DNA of 64,000 nucleotides from the NCBI RefSeq assembly GCF_001486585.1, contig NZ_LN909045.1, positions 233,368 through 297,367 of the forward strand, read 5' to 3'. The notes beneath the pieces are model-generated. The model was not told the DNA's origin. It saw only the letters and a list, made by a program, of their open reading frames with translations, and made no database searches. Below are positions 26,501 to 33,005 of the stretch, piece after piece (within the stretch, counting starts at the first letter, position 1; each line of letters opens with the position of its first letter). Source of the DNA: Paenibacillus senegalimassiliensis (GTDB lineage: Bacteria > Bacillota > Bacilli > Paenibacillales > Paenibacillaceae). A program made the translations under genes and the position numbers.

Positions 26501-27561
26501 ACGCCTATGTAAACGGGAATCCGATATCTTATATCGATCCATTTGGACTAAGCCGAGAGCGAGTGGAGATCGTAGATCCGCTATTGGATGAATTGAGTGT
26601 AGGCTTGGACTTTTTCCCAGTTATCGGAAGCTTGAAATCAGGCCTTGAGGCTGTAATAGGGAAGGATATACTGACCGGAGACCAACTGACAGCGGGGAAT
26701 CGTCTGATTACGACCGCAGGCATTTTGCTACCGGCGGTAAAGGCGGTCAAGCGAATCGACCAGGCGAATGATCTGCTTCAGGATGCCCGTAAGGTGCAAA
26801 AGGGAATCCGGAATGAAGTGAAGCTGGAGAAAAAGGCAGCAAGCAAACCAGCCGCAGGCTGCAACTGCTTCACGGCGGGGACTAAGGTATTGACCGATGC
26901 AGGGGAGAAGAACATTGAAGACATTGAGGTCGGGGATAGGATTCTCTCGAAGGATGAAACGACTGGCGAGGTAGCGTACAAAGAGGTTACGGCTACGTTT
27001 AACCATGAGACGGATGAGATTTACAAGATTCATGTGGGCGACCAAGTGATAGAATCGACCTTTAACCATCCATTTTATGTGGAAGGCAAGGGTTGGACGT
27101 TTGTCAAAGACCTCAAGGCTGGAGACTTGCTTGTTCAGAGTGACGGGAATACACTCAAGATAGACAGCATTGAACTGCTGAATAAGCACGTCACTGTTTA
27201 CAACATGACGGTTGATGAGTTCCATACCTACTTTGTGAGTGGCCTTGGAATTTGGGTTCATAATACTGGACCATGTGATTTAAAACCAACTGTTACCAAT
27301 ACAAAGCTTAACAATCTAGTGGAAAGTTTGTATAAGGGACAAAAAATGCCTGAAATTGTTGGTAATGGTACAACAATGGATTCAATTCGACATGAATTAA
27401 GGACAGGAGAACCTGTCGGAGGTAAGTTTCACAGCCAAAAAGGGCAAGAGTTCAGTAATGCATTAAGAAAATTGCTGAACAGTGGAGACCTAAACGAACA
27501 AGATACAAAAACAGCGCAAATGTTATATGATGATTTACAAAATGCATTGGCAGGAAAATGA
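20566..27561 (+). CDS. secreted Rhs/YD-repeat polymorphic toxin with Hint domain
   Basis: A 2331-residue protein likely delivered to or displayed for rival cells. Order: signal peptide (about 1-30); five 98-residue tandem beta units (about 33-522) of pre-peptidase C-terminal (PPC) like type; an Rhs entry region (HAGTGAQIINQPVL, about 545-620); some 50 YD repeats (about 620-1890) forming the cocoon; the core end (YDRRGSTIALTD to NPISYIDPFGLS); a pre-toxin region (VGLDFFPVIGSLKSG); a Hint autoprotease domain (CFTAGTKVL to FVSGLGIWVHN, bases about 26860-27270); and a 95-residue toxin tip with TTMDSIRHELRTGEP and KFHSQKGQEF. Activity of the tip is not recognised. TTG 20566 follows GAGGTG; a GTG at 20557 overlaps that site. 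A probable immunity gene follows 15 bases later. Confidence 0.9.
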   Translation: MLKKRITIFLNLVAFILLVAIGATAFAAEEPGSSRETAIVFDPGQSIQGVMGSSEEIWYQAYLNGGQVYSFEKDTRGSLLIYEEDKATYTKSYYAGHEGIDFTAEASGTYYFKVNGDAGKAWFMQPAKPGMTRNLALPLDVSQPFTDTTSDVEYNWYKTELNGGQVYSFEKDTRGTLLIYQGDKTTSSKSYSSGHEGIDFTAGASGTYYFKVNGDAGKAWFMQPAKPGMTRNLALPLDVSQPFTDTTSDVEYNWYKTELNGGQVYSFEKDTRGTLLIYQGDKTTLSKSYSSGHEGIDFTAEASGTYYFKVNGDVGKAWFMQPAKPGMTRNLALPLDVSQPFTDTTSDVEYNWYKTELNGGQVYSFEKDTRGTLLIYQGDKTTSSKSYSSGHEGIDFTAEASETYYFKVNGDAGKAWFMQPAKPGMTRNLALPLDVSQPFTDTTSDVEYNWYKTELNGGQVYSFEKDTRGTLFIYQGEQNSYKSYYAGHDEIDFMAQTSGTYYFKVNGDAGKEWWMRLVSYKQAVAELDPGQFEDGSLVSDPIHAGTGAQIINQPVLKVEGIIPIQFTLHYNSMLLEKGLMGTGWEHSFETWLESVTQDKLVIHWSSNRATSFIMIDSGSYISQDQDYKYDQLVRDAVGGYVLQRNDQSKLYFNEQGQLIRTNNSYGQSVELKYNHTGLLSQIVEPITGVSIELTYTTEQVIKAVTDSANRTATFEYDPQGRMIRFTDVGGYITTYTYNAKNQIVKAIDGDGAILFNNQFDVHDRVMAQQDAFGYTTSFQYGNNRVTTITNREEQIRTIAHNSKLQLISETTAAGDSVEYEYDAQGRRIQEQHATGQRYTYTYDRRGNVLTQTDIAGHQISYTYDQRNNRLSMTEGDLGTTKFSYDDHNRLIEIKDSLGAITRYRYNEVGQLIEEEAPEGGMTRYTYQVGRLIAKQDAEGHVTSYTHDALGRVIQVEDPEGNTSRYVHDAAGQIIQETDPLGNMTRFAYNGHGDLISRTDAAGHVTSYQYNANGQLIQETNSLGHHTVYTYNKEDQLIRTTDPMGRVTDLLLDGDGRPVKRTNPLGNVVSYTYDSKGRPLSETSAMGRVSLYSYDMSGNLTRYIDPAGQQTTYIYSAKDELIGSTDELGHSTAVAYDAMGRVVSRTDSLGNRTHYSYDKNGNLIQERNAEGHITAYQYDLNNRLIAVTDPLQQTTTYLYDKNGRVVRTTDHNGVMEERTYDAKGRVVTITDGVGNTITYTYDPLDHITSESDAEGNVTQYVYDAAGQLAEQVSPRGYRIQYMYNANGQLTGTLDSYGREVLYTYDASGQMITKTDARQQTAHYRYDADGMLIAETDALGNEIHYTYDANRLESREDPLGNLTRYEYDATGRLTSIIDPLGHREELKYDAMGRLLSRTDRLGQVVESLVYNAVHVPVLVTDALGRDTRYSPDALGRTATVIDPMQRVTSYTYDSLDRITEVNVPIGGTVNQQFDTAGRLTERTDLNGQMTTYAYNGNGLPVWEQNAAGDKTQFIYDVDGQVKTYLNGRNQVFDYRYDLAGRLTSWQQGEEDVQYRYDDNDNLTRIEDSNGAIEREYDALNRVIHYKDTAGNNLGYRYDAAGRLIELTYPDGKTVVYTYDAAGRMQTVTDWRSRITSYEYDANGRLTATDKPDGSRETRDYDLAGQLSKLVNRAASGTIISEDAYTYDAVGNVLTEGNWMYTYDVADRLTAANAYRYVYDLGGNLTEATIARSGQAQEAPFTATQSTYELTQALPSATQVTYNFDDAVYLYDGQTMTYSVDNRLATVDGQPVVYDADGNLIEGSFQGGANHFVYDARNRLREAGELTYNYDAENYRTGVINTVTGATYQYVINPEARYSQVLMETSEDTTRYYIYGLGLIAHEEADGEAFIYHYDRRGSTIALTDETGEIRGQVAYDPYGGLLNQRGQTDTPFLYNGQYGVMTDSNGLYHMRARYYHPEIKRFMNRDVLEGNIEAPQTLNRYAYVNGNPISYIDPFGLSRERVEIVDPLLDELSVGLDFFPVIGSLKSGLEAVIGKDILTGDQLTAGNRLITTAGILLPAVKAVKRIDQANDLLQDARKVQKGIRNEVKLEKKAASKPAAGCNCFTAGTKVLTDAGEKNIEDIEVGDRILSKDETTGEVAYKEVTATFNHETDEIYKIHVGDQVIESTFNHPFYVEGKGWTFVKDLKAGDLLVQSDGNTLKIDSIELLNKHVTVYNMTVDEFHTYFVSGLGIWVHNTGPCDLKPTVTNTKLNNLVESLYKGQKMPEIVGNGTTMDSIRHELRTGEPVGGKFHSQKGQEFSNALRKLLNSGDLNEQDTKTAQMLYDDLQNALAGK
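20663..22132 (+). repeat. five tandem 294-base units in the Rhs gene
   Basis: Units begin at about 20663, 20957, 21251, 21545 and 21839, exactly 294 bases (98 codons) apart where boundaries are clear. Units 2-4 are nearly identical in bases; units 1 and 5 are diverged. This suggests recent duplication or gene conversion of a beta-domain module. Confidence 0.9.
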
Positions 27562-27576
27562 AAGAGGTGATTACAA

Positions 27577-27924
27577 TTGGATTATGACAACTTAATTACG
27601 AGTTTATTAATTGATGTACCACTTATAAAACCGCTTTACGAAGAGGAAATAAAATGGCTGGAGGAGGATTTACCGCATGTTATTTTTAGTTTGGTGGTTA
27701 CTCCTTTCATAATTAAGTCAATTAAAGAGCAAGAAGAATCAAGTAATATCTATGGATTTCTTGAAAAGATGGCATTAGGTGATGAAAAGGTTCAGGAAGT
27801 ATTGGTCACATCTGTTCTTGAATCATTAATAATTGAAAGAGATATTATTGATTTCGCCAAATCTCATATGGGTGAGCTAACAAAAATACTATGTGAGACT
27901 ACAGAAAAAGCATATGGATTTTAA
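27577..27924 (+). CDS. probable Rhs immunity protein (DUF7674-like)
   Basis: A 115-residue acidic helical protein starting with TTG after GAGGTG, 15 bases behind the Rhs stop. The LPHVIFSLVVTPFI segment and the closing SVLESLIIERD resemble DUF7674-type proteins found next to polymorphic toxins. Position right after a toxin tip, and a decayed second copy that follows a decayed copy of the same tip, strongly link the pair. It should neutralise the C-terminal toxin in the producer cell. Confidence 0.7.
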   Translation: MDYDNLITSLLIDVPLIKPLYEEEIKWLEEDLPHVIFSLVVTPFIIKSIKEQEESSNIYGFLEKMALGDEKVQEVLVTSVLESLIIERDIIDFAKSHMGELTKILCETTEKAYGF

Positions 27925-28033
27925 TGTTAAAGACCTTGAGGATGGTAGTTTACCCCATTTACAAATTCATGATGAGGTGGGGCAAATAATTAGGATTTTC
28001 TTTCAACCTTAAATCTGAAATGGGTGATTATGT
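27925..28033 (+). other. short remnant between immunity genes
   Basis: Starts with a stretch (from 27925) that recurs after the second immunity copy at about 28991. An open piece reading KDLEDGSLPHLQIHDEVGQI ends at a stop near 28011 and looks like the end of a lost toxin or immunity gene. No start codon or complete gene. Confidence 0.4.
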
Positions 28034-28379
28034 ATGAATCAACTGAGCTTTAAGCAAAAAAACACTTTGATGCAAGGTAGAGGATTGGCAACTGAAATTA
28101 TGGCTAGCTCTGAAGATTATCGTGCTTTATTAAAGTAAAAGCTATCAATTCACCAGGCTTTATTAATTCTTCTGATGAAAATATTAAGTTTTGGTTTAGA
28201 AAATATGAGATAAAGAAAGAAGTTATTGAAAATGATTGGGATGTATCAGACGATGAATTAGTCAATTCTATTTATATAAATGACATTATTGGGATACGGC
28301 AATTAGAAAAAGAAATTTCTAGATATTTGCATGATTTTTCTTATTTAGATGTAGAATGGAAATGCGATAATCCATTATA
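28034..28379 (+). pseudogene. frameshifted orphan immunity gene (CdiI-like)
   Basis: ATG 28034 opens a frame (NQLSFKQKNTLMQGRGLATE) that stops after 34 codons at TAA near 28136. Inserting one A in the AAAG run there joins it to an open frame ending at 28379 with DVSDDELVNSIYINDI and VEWKCDNPL. The restored product of about 114 residues resembles small immunity proteins of contact-dependent inhibition systems. No matching toxin is left next to it, so it looks like an orphan that has decayed. Confidence 0.6.
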
Positions 28380-28389
28380 ATTTATTTTC

Positions 28390-28419
28390 GACCTTGAGAT
28401 GGCCATCAAGGTCTTTTTT
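28390..28419 (+). terminator. intrinsic terminator
   Basis: Perfect 8-base stem GACCTTGA / TCAAGGTC with an 8-base loop, followed by TTTTTT. Confidence 0.85.
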
Positions 28420-28428
28420 ACCCCACTT

Positions 28429-28640
28429 TGGGTGCATAATACTGGGCCTTGTGATTTGAAGCCAACTGTTACTAATACCAAACTTAACAACCTGGTGGAA
28501 AGCTTATATAAAGGGCAAAAAATGCCTAAAGTCGTTGAATGGTACGACAATGGATTCAATTCGACATGAATTAAAGACGGGAGAACCTGTAGGGGGAAAT
28601 TTCATAGCCAAAAGGGGCAAGAGTTTAGTAATGCATTATA
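28429..28640 (+). pseudogene. decayed second copy of the Rhs toxin tip
   Basis: From TGGGTGCATAAT this copies the end of the Hint domain and start of the toxin tip (the intact copy starts at about 27256). It keeps the tip sequence with frameshifts and a stop, then lacks the last part: AATGCATTA runs directly into the immunity copy. It has no start and no Hint or Rhs part, the pattern of an orphan displaced C-terminal tip. Confidence 0.85.
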
Positions 28641-28641
28641 A

Positions 28642-28990
28642 TTGGAATATGACAACTTAATTGCGTGTTTGTTAATTGATGTGTCACTTATAAAATCGTT
28701 TTACGACGAGGAAATAAAATAGCTTGAAGATAATTTACCACATGTTATTTTTAGTTTGGTGGTTCCTCCTTTTGTAATTAGGTTCAGTGGAAAAAAGGAA
28801 GAACGCGATAGTATTTGTGTTTTTCTTGAAAAAAATGGCATTAAATGACGAAAAAGTCCAGGAAGTTTTAATTGTATCTGTTCTTGAATTACTAATAACT
28901 GAAAGGGATGTTATTGAACGGGCCAAGTTTCATGTGGGTGAACTAACAAAAAGATTGTGTGAAAATGTAGAAAAGGCATACGGATTTTAA
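28642..28990 (+). pseudogene. decayed second copy of the immunity gene
   Basis: Matches the intact immunity gene at 27577-27924 along its length, starting TTGGAATATGACAACTTAAT. An in-frame TAG replaces the Trp codon of EIKWLEED, and frameshifts lie near 28790 and 28840. The last third (from DEKVQEVL to KAYGF) is open again. It follows the decayed toxin tip as in the intact pair. Confidence 0.88.
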
Positions 28991-29364
28991 TGTTAGAGAC
29001 CCTGAGGGTGATAATCCCCAAGATCTTTTTAATTAATGAGACAATGGGCACAAAAAGCGGCTATGGAAGGGAACTTGCAGTTTATAGGCATTGATGCGAG
29101 CATCCCCTTTTTAAATGTCCCATGAGTAAATTTTGCTGAAATGCACGGAGGTAGCCATTAAAGGGTGCACCAAGCATTGTATTTCCCAGATACAGGTATT
29201 TGATAATGTAATCAATGTGCTCGACTAAAGAGACTTGGGATAGACATAATTAGATAGACAGCAGCATTGCTGAAAGAACGAGTGGGAAAATGGTATTACA
29301 CTTGGGTTGTAATTTTTAAATAATACAACAATAATTAGGGTAACTGTATTGTGAAAATCATTTT
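28991..29364. other. intergenic region without a recognisable gene
   Basis: A short run like that after the first immunity gene, ending in a T-run near 29030, opens the stretch. The rest has no credible coding frame, repeat or RNA element that I can identify. Confidence 0.4.
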
Positions 29365-29533
29365 GGTGCGAACCTCAAGCGAACATGATTTTCCTGGGAG
29401 ATTCGCACCAAAATAAGTTACTTTCATTTCTTTATATGTAAAAGTATGGAATAATTTGAGCTGTTTTTAATTAAAGTAAGGCTATGAATGGCTAAATAGG
29501 CAGCATAATACCCTTATTATGTTAAAAATCGGA
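29365..29533 (+). promoter_or_regulatory. CRISPR leader of array 1
   Basis: A+T-rich leader with an upstream element 29365-29409 bounded by GGTGCGAA and TTCGCACC. The element ends 124 bases before the first repeat. The whole leader is closely repeated in front of array 2, down to the closing GTTAAAAATCGGA. Confidence 0.85.
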
Positions 29534-30299
29534 GTCGCACCTTACGCAGGTGCGTGGATTGAAATCCGCCCGTTTCAAGCCAATTTTGAGCCAAACGAAG
29601 TCGCACCTTACGCAGGTGCGTGGATTGAAATTTTTACTACTATTATTATTGAAAAAGACAATCTAAGTCGCACCTTACGCAGGTGCGTGGATTGAAATTG
29701 GCGGGCTTTTTTATTGCATTAATATGCATAAGTCGCACCTTACGCAGGTGCGTGGATTGAAATCACGGTTATGGTGATATTCGTAATTTGTGGACTGTGT
29801 CGCACCTTACGCAGGTGCGTGGATTGAAATAAGCCCATCGGCTGATGTATCTGCCGAGTTGCAGTGTCGCACCTTACGCAGGTGCGTGGATTGAAATCGC
29901 TATCCGGTGTTTTGATATAGCAGGCAAGTTGCAGGTCGCACCTTACGCAGGTGCGTGGATTGAAATCACGTGGAACAGGTTTCATTTCCAACGTGGAACT
30001 GTCGCACCTTACGCAGGTGCGTGGATTGAAATACTTACGCTCACCCTTTCCGTAGTATTCGAGAATAGTCGCACCTTACGCAGGTGCGTGGATTGAAATA
30101 GGCAAAGGAATATTGTACATATTGGCTAATGTAAGTCGCACCTTACGCAGGTGCGTGGATTGAAATTCATTAGACTTATTGAGAGCCTCATCAGCTGCAT
30201 CGTCGCACCTTACGCAGGTGTGTGGATTGAAATAAGGACTTCCGGGCTGTTTATTCCCTTATCTTGGGTCGCACTTTACACTGTTGTATGGAGCGAACG
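29534..30299 (+). CRISPR. CRISPR array 1: 11 repeats plus a degenerate end repeat
   Basis: Repeats of 32 bases start at 29534, 29600, 29667, 29732, 29799, 29866, 29935, 30001, 30068, 30135 and 30202; a decayed last copy is at 30268-30299. Spacers are 33-37 bases. The repeat contains a palindrome (GCACC...GGTGC) and ends GCGTGGATTGAAAT, giving a crRNA tag ATTGAAAT as in type III systems. The copy at 30202 has one change (GGTGTG). Decay at the right end agrees with the leader on the left. Confidence 0.98.
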
Positions 30300-30362
30300 G
30301 CTTATGTACTTGCTGCCCCTATTAACTTACACTTCCAGTAATCTGTAGAATTGGAGAAAAGT

Positions 30363-31244
30363 ATGCATCAACAAAACACTATTTTTTCTTTGGAGTACCT
30401 GCCATTGCTTATTAGATTAAACTGTCAGGAGGCTGCTAGATTGCCAGCTTTTCTTGGTTCGACCCTGCACGGGGTTGTCGGGTGGGCGTTGCAGAATGAT
30501 CGGGAGGCCTATACTTACTTGTTTGAGAACCGTCGTTTGGGAGGAGCGAAGCAAGATATAGTTAATCCATACATGATTGAGCCGCCGAGACCTCGCAGTG
30601 TTTATCATTCAGGAGATGAGCTTTCCTTCAAGCTTGTGCTGTTTGGAAATGCTATAAGCTATGCTGAGAGAGTGGTGACTTCACTAGCAAAAGCCGATAT
30701 CTTTAAGCTAGGGGCTGAACGGAAAAGCTTTAAATTATTGGACATTCTACATGCTGAACGATTTTCTCCCATATGGCAAAGAGGTCATGTTCATATGAAT
30801 TCTATAACTCCTGTCAATATTAATTCTGTTGCAACAAGAGAGTTTGCTAACTGGTGTTCTATTCATCTGTTGACACCTGTTCGTATTCGACGTGGTGGGG
30901 AACTGGTGCATCATATTGATTTCTCAACTATTATACGAGGCGGGGTTCGAAGAATAGAGACGTTAACCGAGCGCTATGGTGGGTTGATTAATAGAGATAT
31001 GGCTACAGATACTATTACTTTGGCAGGGGAGGCACAGCAAATTTCTTCCGGTTTATATTTGAATGAAATGCATAGGTATTCCAATCGCAAGAGTGAATCT
31101 GTAGATTGGAGTGGAATGCTGGGGGCTATGACTTTTGAAGGCGAATTGAGTATTTTTACCCCTTGGTTAAATGCGGTGCGTATCTTGCATATTGGACGGA
31201 ACACAACTTTTGGCTGTGGGCAGCTAGATGTTGTTTATCGATAG
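30363..31244 (+). CDS. cas6: CRISPR pre-crRNA endoribonuclease Cas6
   Basis: Cuts the array transcript within each repeat to make crRNAs. It has 293 residues, the usual size of the larger type III-linked Cas6, with two ferredoxin-like halves. The N-terminal LPAFLGSTLHGVVGWAL segment and the C-terminal RILHIGRNTTFGCGQ glycine-rich loop are typical of the Cas6 C-terminal domain family; a possible catalytic His lies in the N-terminal half. ATG 30363 is used because the TTG at 30351 abuts the GGAG binding site. It lies 63 bases after array 1 and is separated from the effector operon by a nuclease gene. Confidence 0.85.
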   Translation: MHQQNTIFSLEYLPLLIRLNCQEAARLPAFLGSTLHGVVGWALQNDREAYTYLFENRRLGGAKQDIVNPYMIEPPRPRSVYHSGDELSFKLVLFGNAISYAERVVTSLAKADIFKLGAERKSFKLLDILHAERFSPIWQRGHVHMNSITPVNINSVATREFANWCSIHLLTPVRIRRGGELVHHIDFSTIIRGGVRRIETLTERYGGLINRDMATDTITLAGEAQQISSGLYLNEMHRYSNRKSESVDWSGMLGAMTFEGELSIFTPWLNAVRILHIGRNTTFGCGQLDVVYR

Positions 31245-31265
31245 AAGAAAGATTAAAAGTTGCCT

Positions 31266-31304
31266 AGGTGTGCATTCTGACTCTGTCAGTAGCATGCCTT
31301 TTTA
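31266..31304 (+). terminator. probable terminator after cas6
   Basis: Nested stem with inner CTGAC / GTCAG and outer pairing around AGGTGTGC / GCATGCCT, followed by TTTTT. Confidence 0.6.
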
Positions 31305-31456
31305 GTATTTTAGGCCTATTCGTTTTCATTGAAATGTAGATATACTATCTATAATTTTGGGTTTTTTGTCGAAATTTTAGAGGGGATTTGGGAAAATGTG
31401 CTACAATAATGGTGAAAATGACCATTTTATCCTATTGAACCGAGGTGTCTCTGCAT

Positions 31457-31669
31457 ATGTCCAAAGAACTATCTGTTGAAGAGAAGAAGAATAAGCTTAT
31501 AAACAACGTCAGAGAAAATTACCGCCAGGTTGAGAAGTCTATTGTGAGTCAATTGTTTATGAAGCATGATTTGCACGGAACAACGATAGGTTCGGAACGT
31601 GAAATGATTTGGGCGCAACTCTTTGAAATGATCATTCCGCGAAAATTTGTTATTGAGTCATTACTTTAA
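31457..31669 (+). pseudogene. truncated paralogue of the DUF6602 nuclease
   Basis: A 70-residue frame starting with ATG after GAGGTG. It aligns with the first 60 residues of the following gene (ENYRQVEKSIVSQL... SEREMIWAQLFEMIIPRKF against DNYNELSQMMVKEI... YREEMWVKFFRDIIPQKF), then stops before the nuclease core. It looks like the remains of a full duplicate that lost its catalytic part. It may still be expressed. Confidence 0.7.
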
Positions 31670-31747
31670 TCGCCAATTATTATGTACAAGTTCACCTGTT
31701 TTGAGCAGATGGTAGTTTAATTGATTAAGAGAGGGGATCTTTCCTGG

Positions 31748-32716
31748 ATGAATAGCAATCCATTAAAGCTAATCTACGATAACTATAACGAACTTAGTCA
31801 GATGATGGTAAAAGAAATAGAATTGGCCACGGCTCATCCGGGTTTAACGGGTAGTTACCGAGAGGAGATGTGGGTGAAATTTTTCCGTGACATCATTCCT
31901 CAGAAATTTTCTTTTGTCCATGGTGCAATGATCATTGATTCGAAAGGCGGAATCTCGAATGAAGTGGATATCGCTGTTATAGATGAACAGTATACACCTT
32001 ACATCTTCCAGTACCATACCTTGAAATTAATTCCTATTGAGGCCGTTTCCATGGTTATTGAATGTAAAAGCACAGATCTGCCCTCGAAACAATTAAAAGC
32101 GTGGGCGGATAAGATTGATAACCTTGATGCCAAAAATACGGGAATCGCTAGGATGGCGACGGGATATGCTACCGGAGTAACCAACGCTACACAAACGAAA
32201 AGTCGACCGATTAAAGTACTGGTCAGCATCAAAAATTCAGTTCAAGACAGTACAATAACAAATATGACAAATGATTTAGGACAACATTTTGATTTTATAA
32301 TTCAAGAACAAACGGATAAAGATTCAAGTGAATCAAGGTTTGAAGTGCAGGTTAAAAACGAGGATAAAACACTGGGTTGGTGGGGGAGACGTCTTAATCA
32401 GCATGTTACAGATGAACAAGAGAATCCTGATCTGGAAATCGTGTTAAATCCAGGTAAACAATTGCTTACAGATGATCAGTTGAAGAGTCTCGAAGATGGT
32501 GGCGTTAATTTAATGCTTCCACAACAATCTATCACAAACACATTAGAAAATTTAAAAATTCCACAAAATCCGTTACTCACCTTAAATTTGCAGCTCAATC
32601 AATTATTGATGCTAGTCAACAATCCGATGCTGTTCCCGCATTTTGCGTATGCTAAGGCGTTTAAAGACATGTTGAAGAAACAAGGGACTGAATTTTCTGC
32701 TTCTGAATCGAAATAG
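31748..32716 (+). CDS. DUF6602-like nuclease of the CRISPR locus
   Basis: A 322-residue protein with a PD-(D/E)XK-like core: GGISNEVDIAVIDE supplies the acidic residue and IPIEAVSMVIECKS the E-x-K pair (about residues 65-120), as in DUF6602 family nucleases. The C-terminal 200 residues include a tryptophan-rich LGWWGRRL segment and helices. ATG 31748 follows GAGAGGGG; a TTG at 31721 is less likely. It sits between cas6 and the effector operon. It has no CARF or other visible sensor domain. A defence nuclease role is inferred; it could be an accessory to the type III complex or an unrelated passenger. Confidence 0.65.
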   Translation: MNSNPLKLIYDNYNELSQMMVKEIELATAHPGLTGSYREEMWVKFFRDIIPQKFSFVHGAMIIDSKGGISNEVDIAVIDEQYTPYIFQYHTLKLIPIEAVSMVIECKSTDLPSKQLKAWADKIDNLDAKNTGIARMATGYATGVTNATQTKSRPIKVLVSIKNSVQDSTITNMTNDLGQHFDFIIQEQTDKDSSESRFEVQVKNEDKTLGWWGRRLNQHVTDEQENPDLEIVLNPGKQLLTDDQLKSLEDGGVNLMLPQQSITNTLENLKIPQNPLLTLNLQLNQLLMLVNNPMLFPHFAYAKAFKDMLKKQGTEFSASESK

Positions 32717-32774
32717 AGATTAGGTATGACAGGAGTACCAATAATCGCAAAACAAATCGTCTAGTTCTGTTGAG

Positions 32775-32806
32775 ACTCGCCTTATGCTATTTAGCGGAGG
32801 GCGAGT
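32775..32806 (+). terminator. weak hairpin after the nuclease gene
   Basis: Stem ACTCGCC / GGCGAGT followed by TTGTGTATTTT. It separates the nuclease from the effector operon. The rest of 32717-33005 shows no gene and no clear promoter. Confidence 0.5.
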
Positions 32807-33005
32807 TTGTGTATTTTGTAAAGTATTGTTGAATATTATCTAAATAGAAGGAAACATACTCCATCATAGAGAAATAATAACACTTAAATCGTGATTATAA
32901 GTCTTAGGACCTGATTCAATAGATCTATCTAATGAGACTTGCATCTGGTTCTATGAAATGAATGAAATCGCAGCATTAATTAGATGAGGGAGGCAAAGAG
33001 CGATT

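Noticed and set aside
26860..27270. The Hint domain of the Rhs protein as a self-splicing intein
   Set aside because: It lies at the toxin joint directly after a pre-toxin region, ends in the WVHN type motif and has a short toxin tip behind. That fits an autoprocessing Hint domain of polymorphic toxins better than an intein.
29740..30348. Open frames on both strands across CRISPR arrays, with repeated APYAGAWIEI-type peptides
   Set aside because: They are translations of the 32-base repeats and spacers, and have no binding sites. The same holds for arrays 2 and 3.
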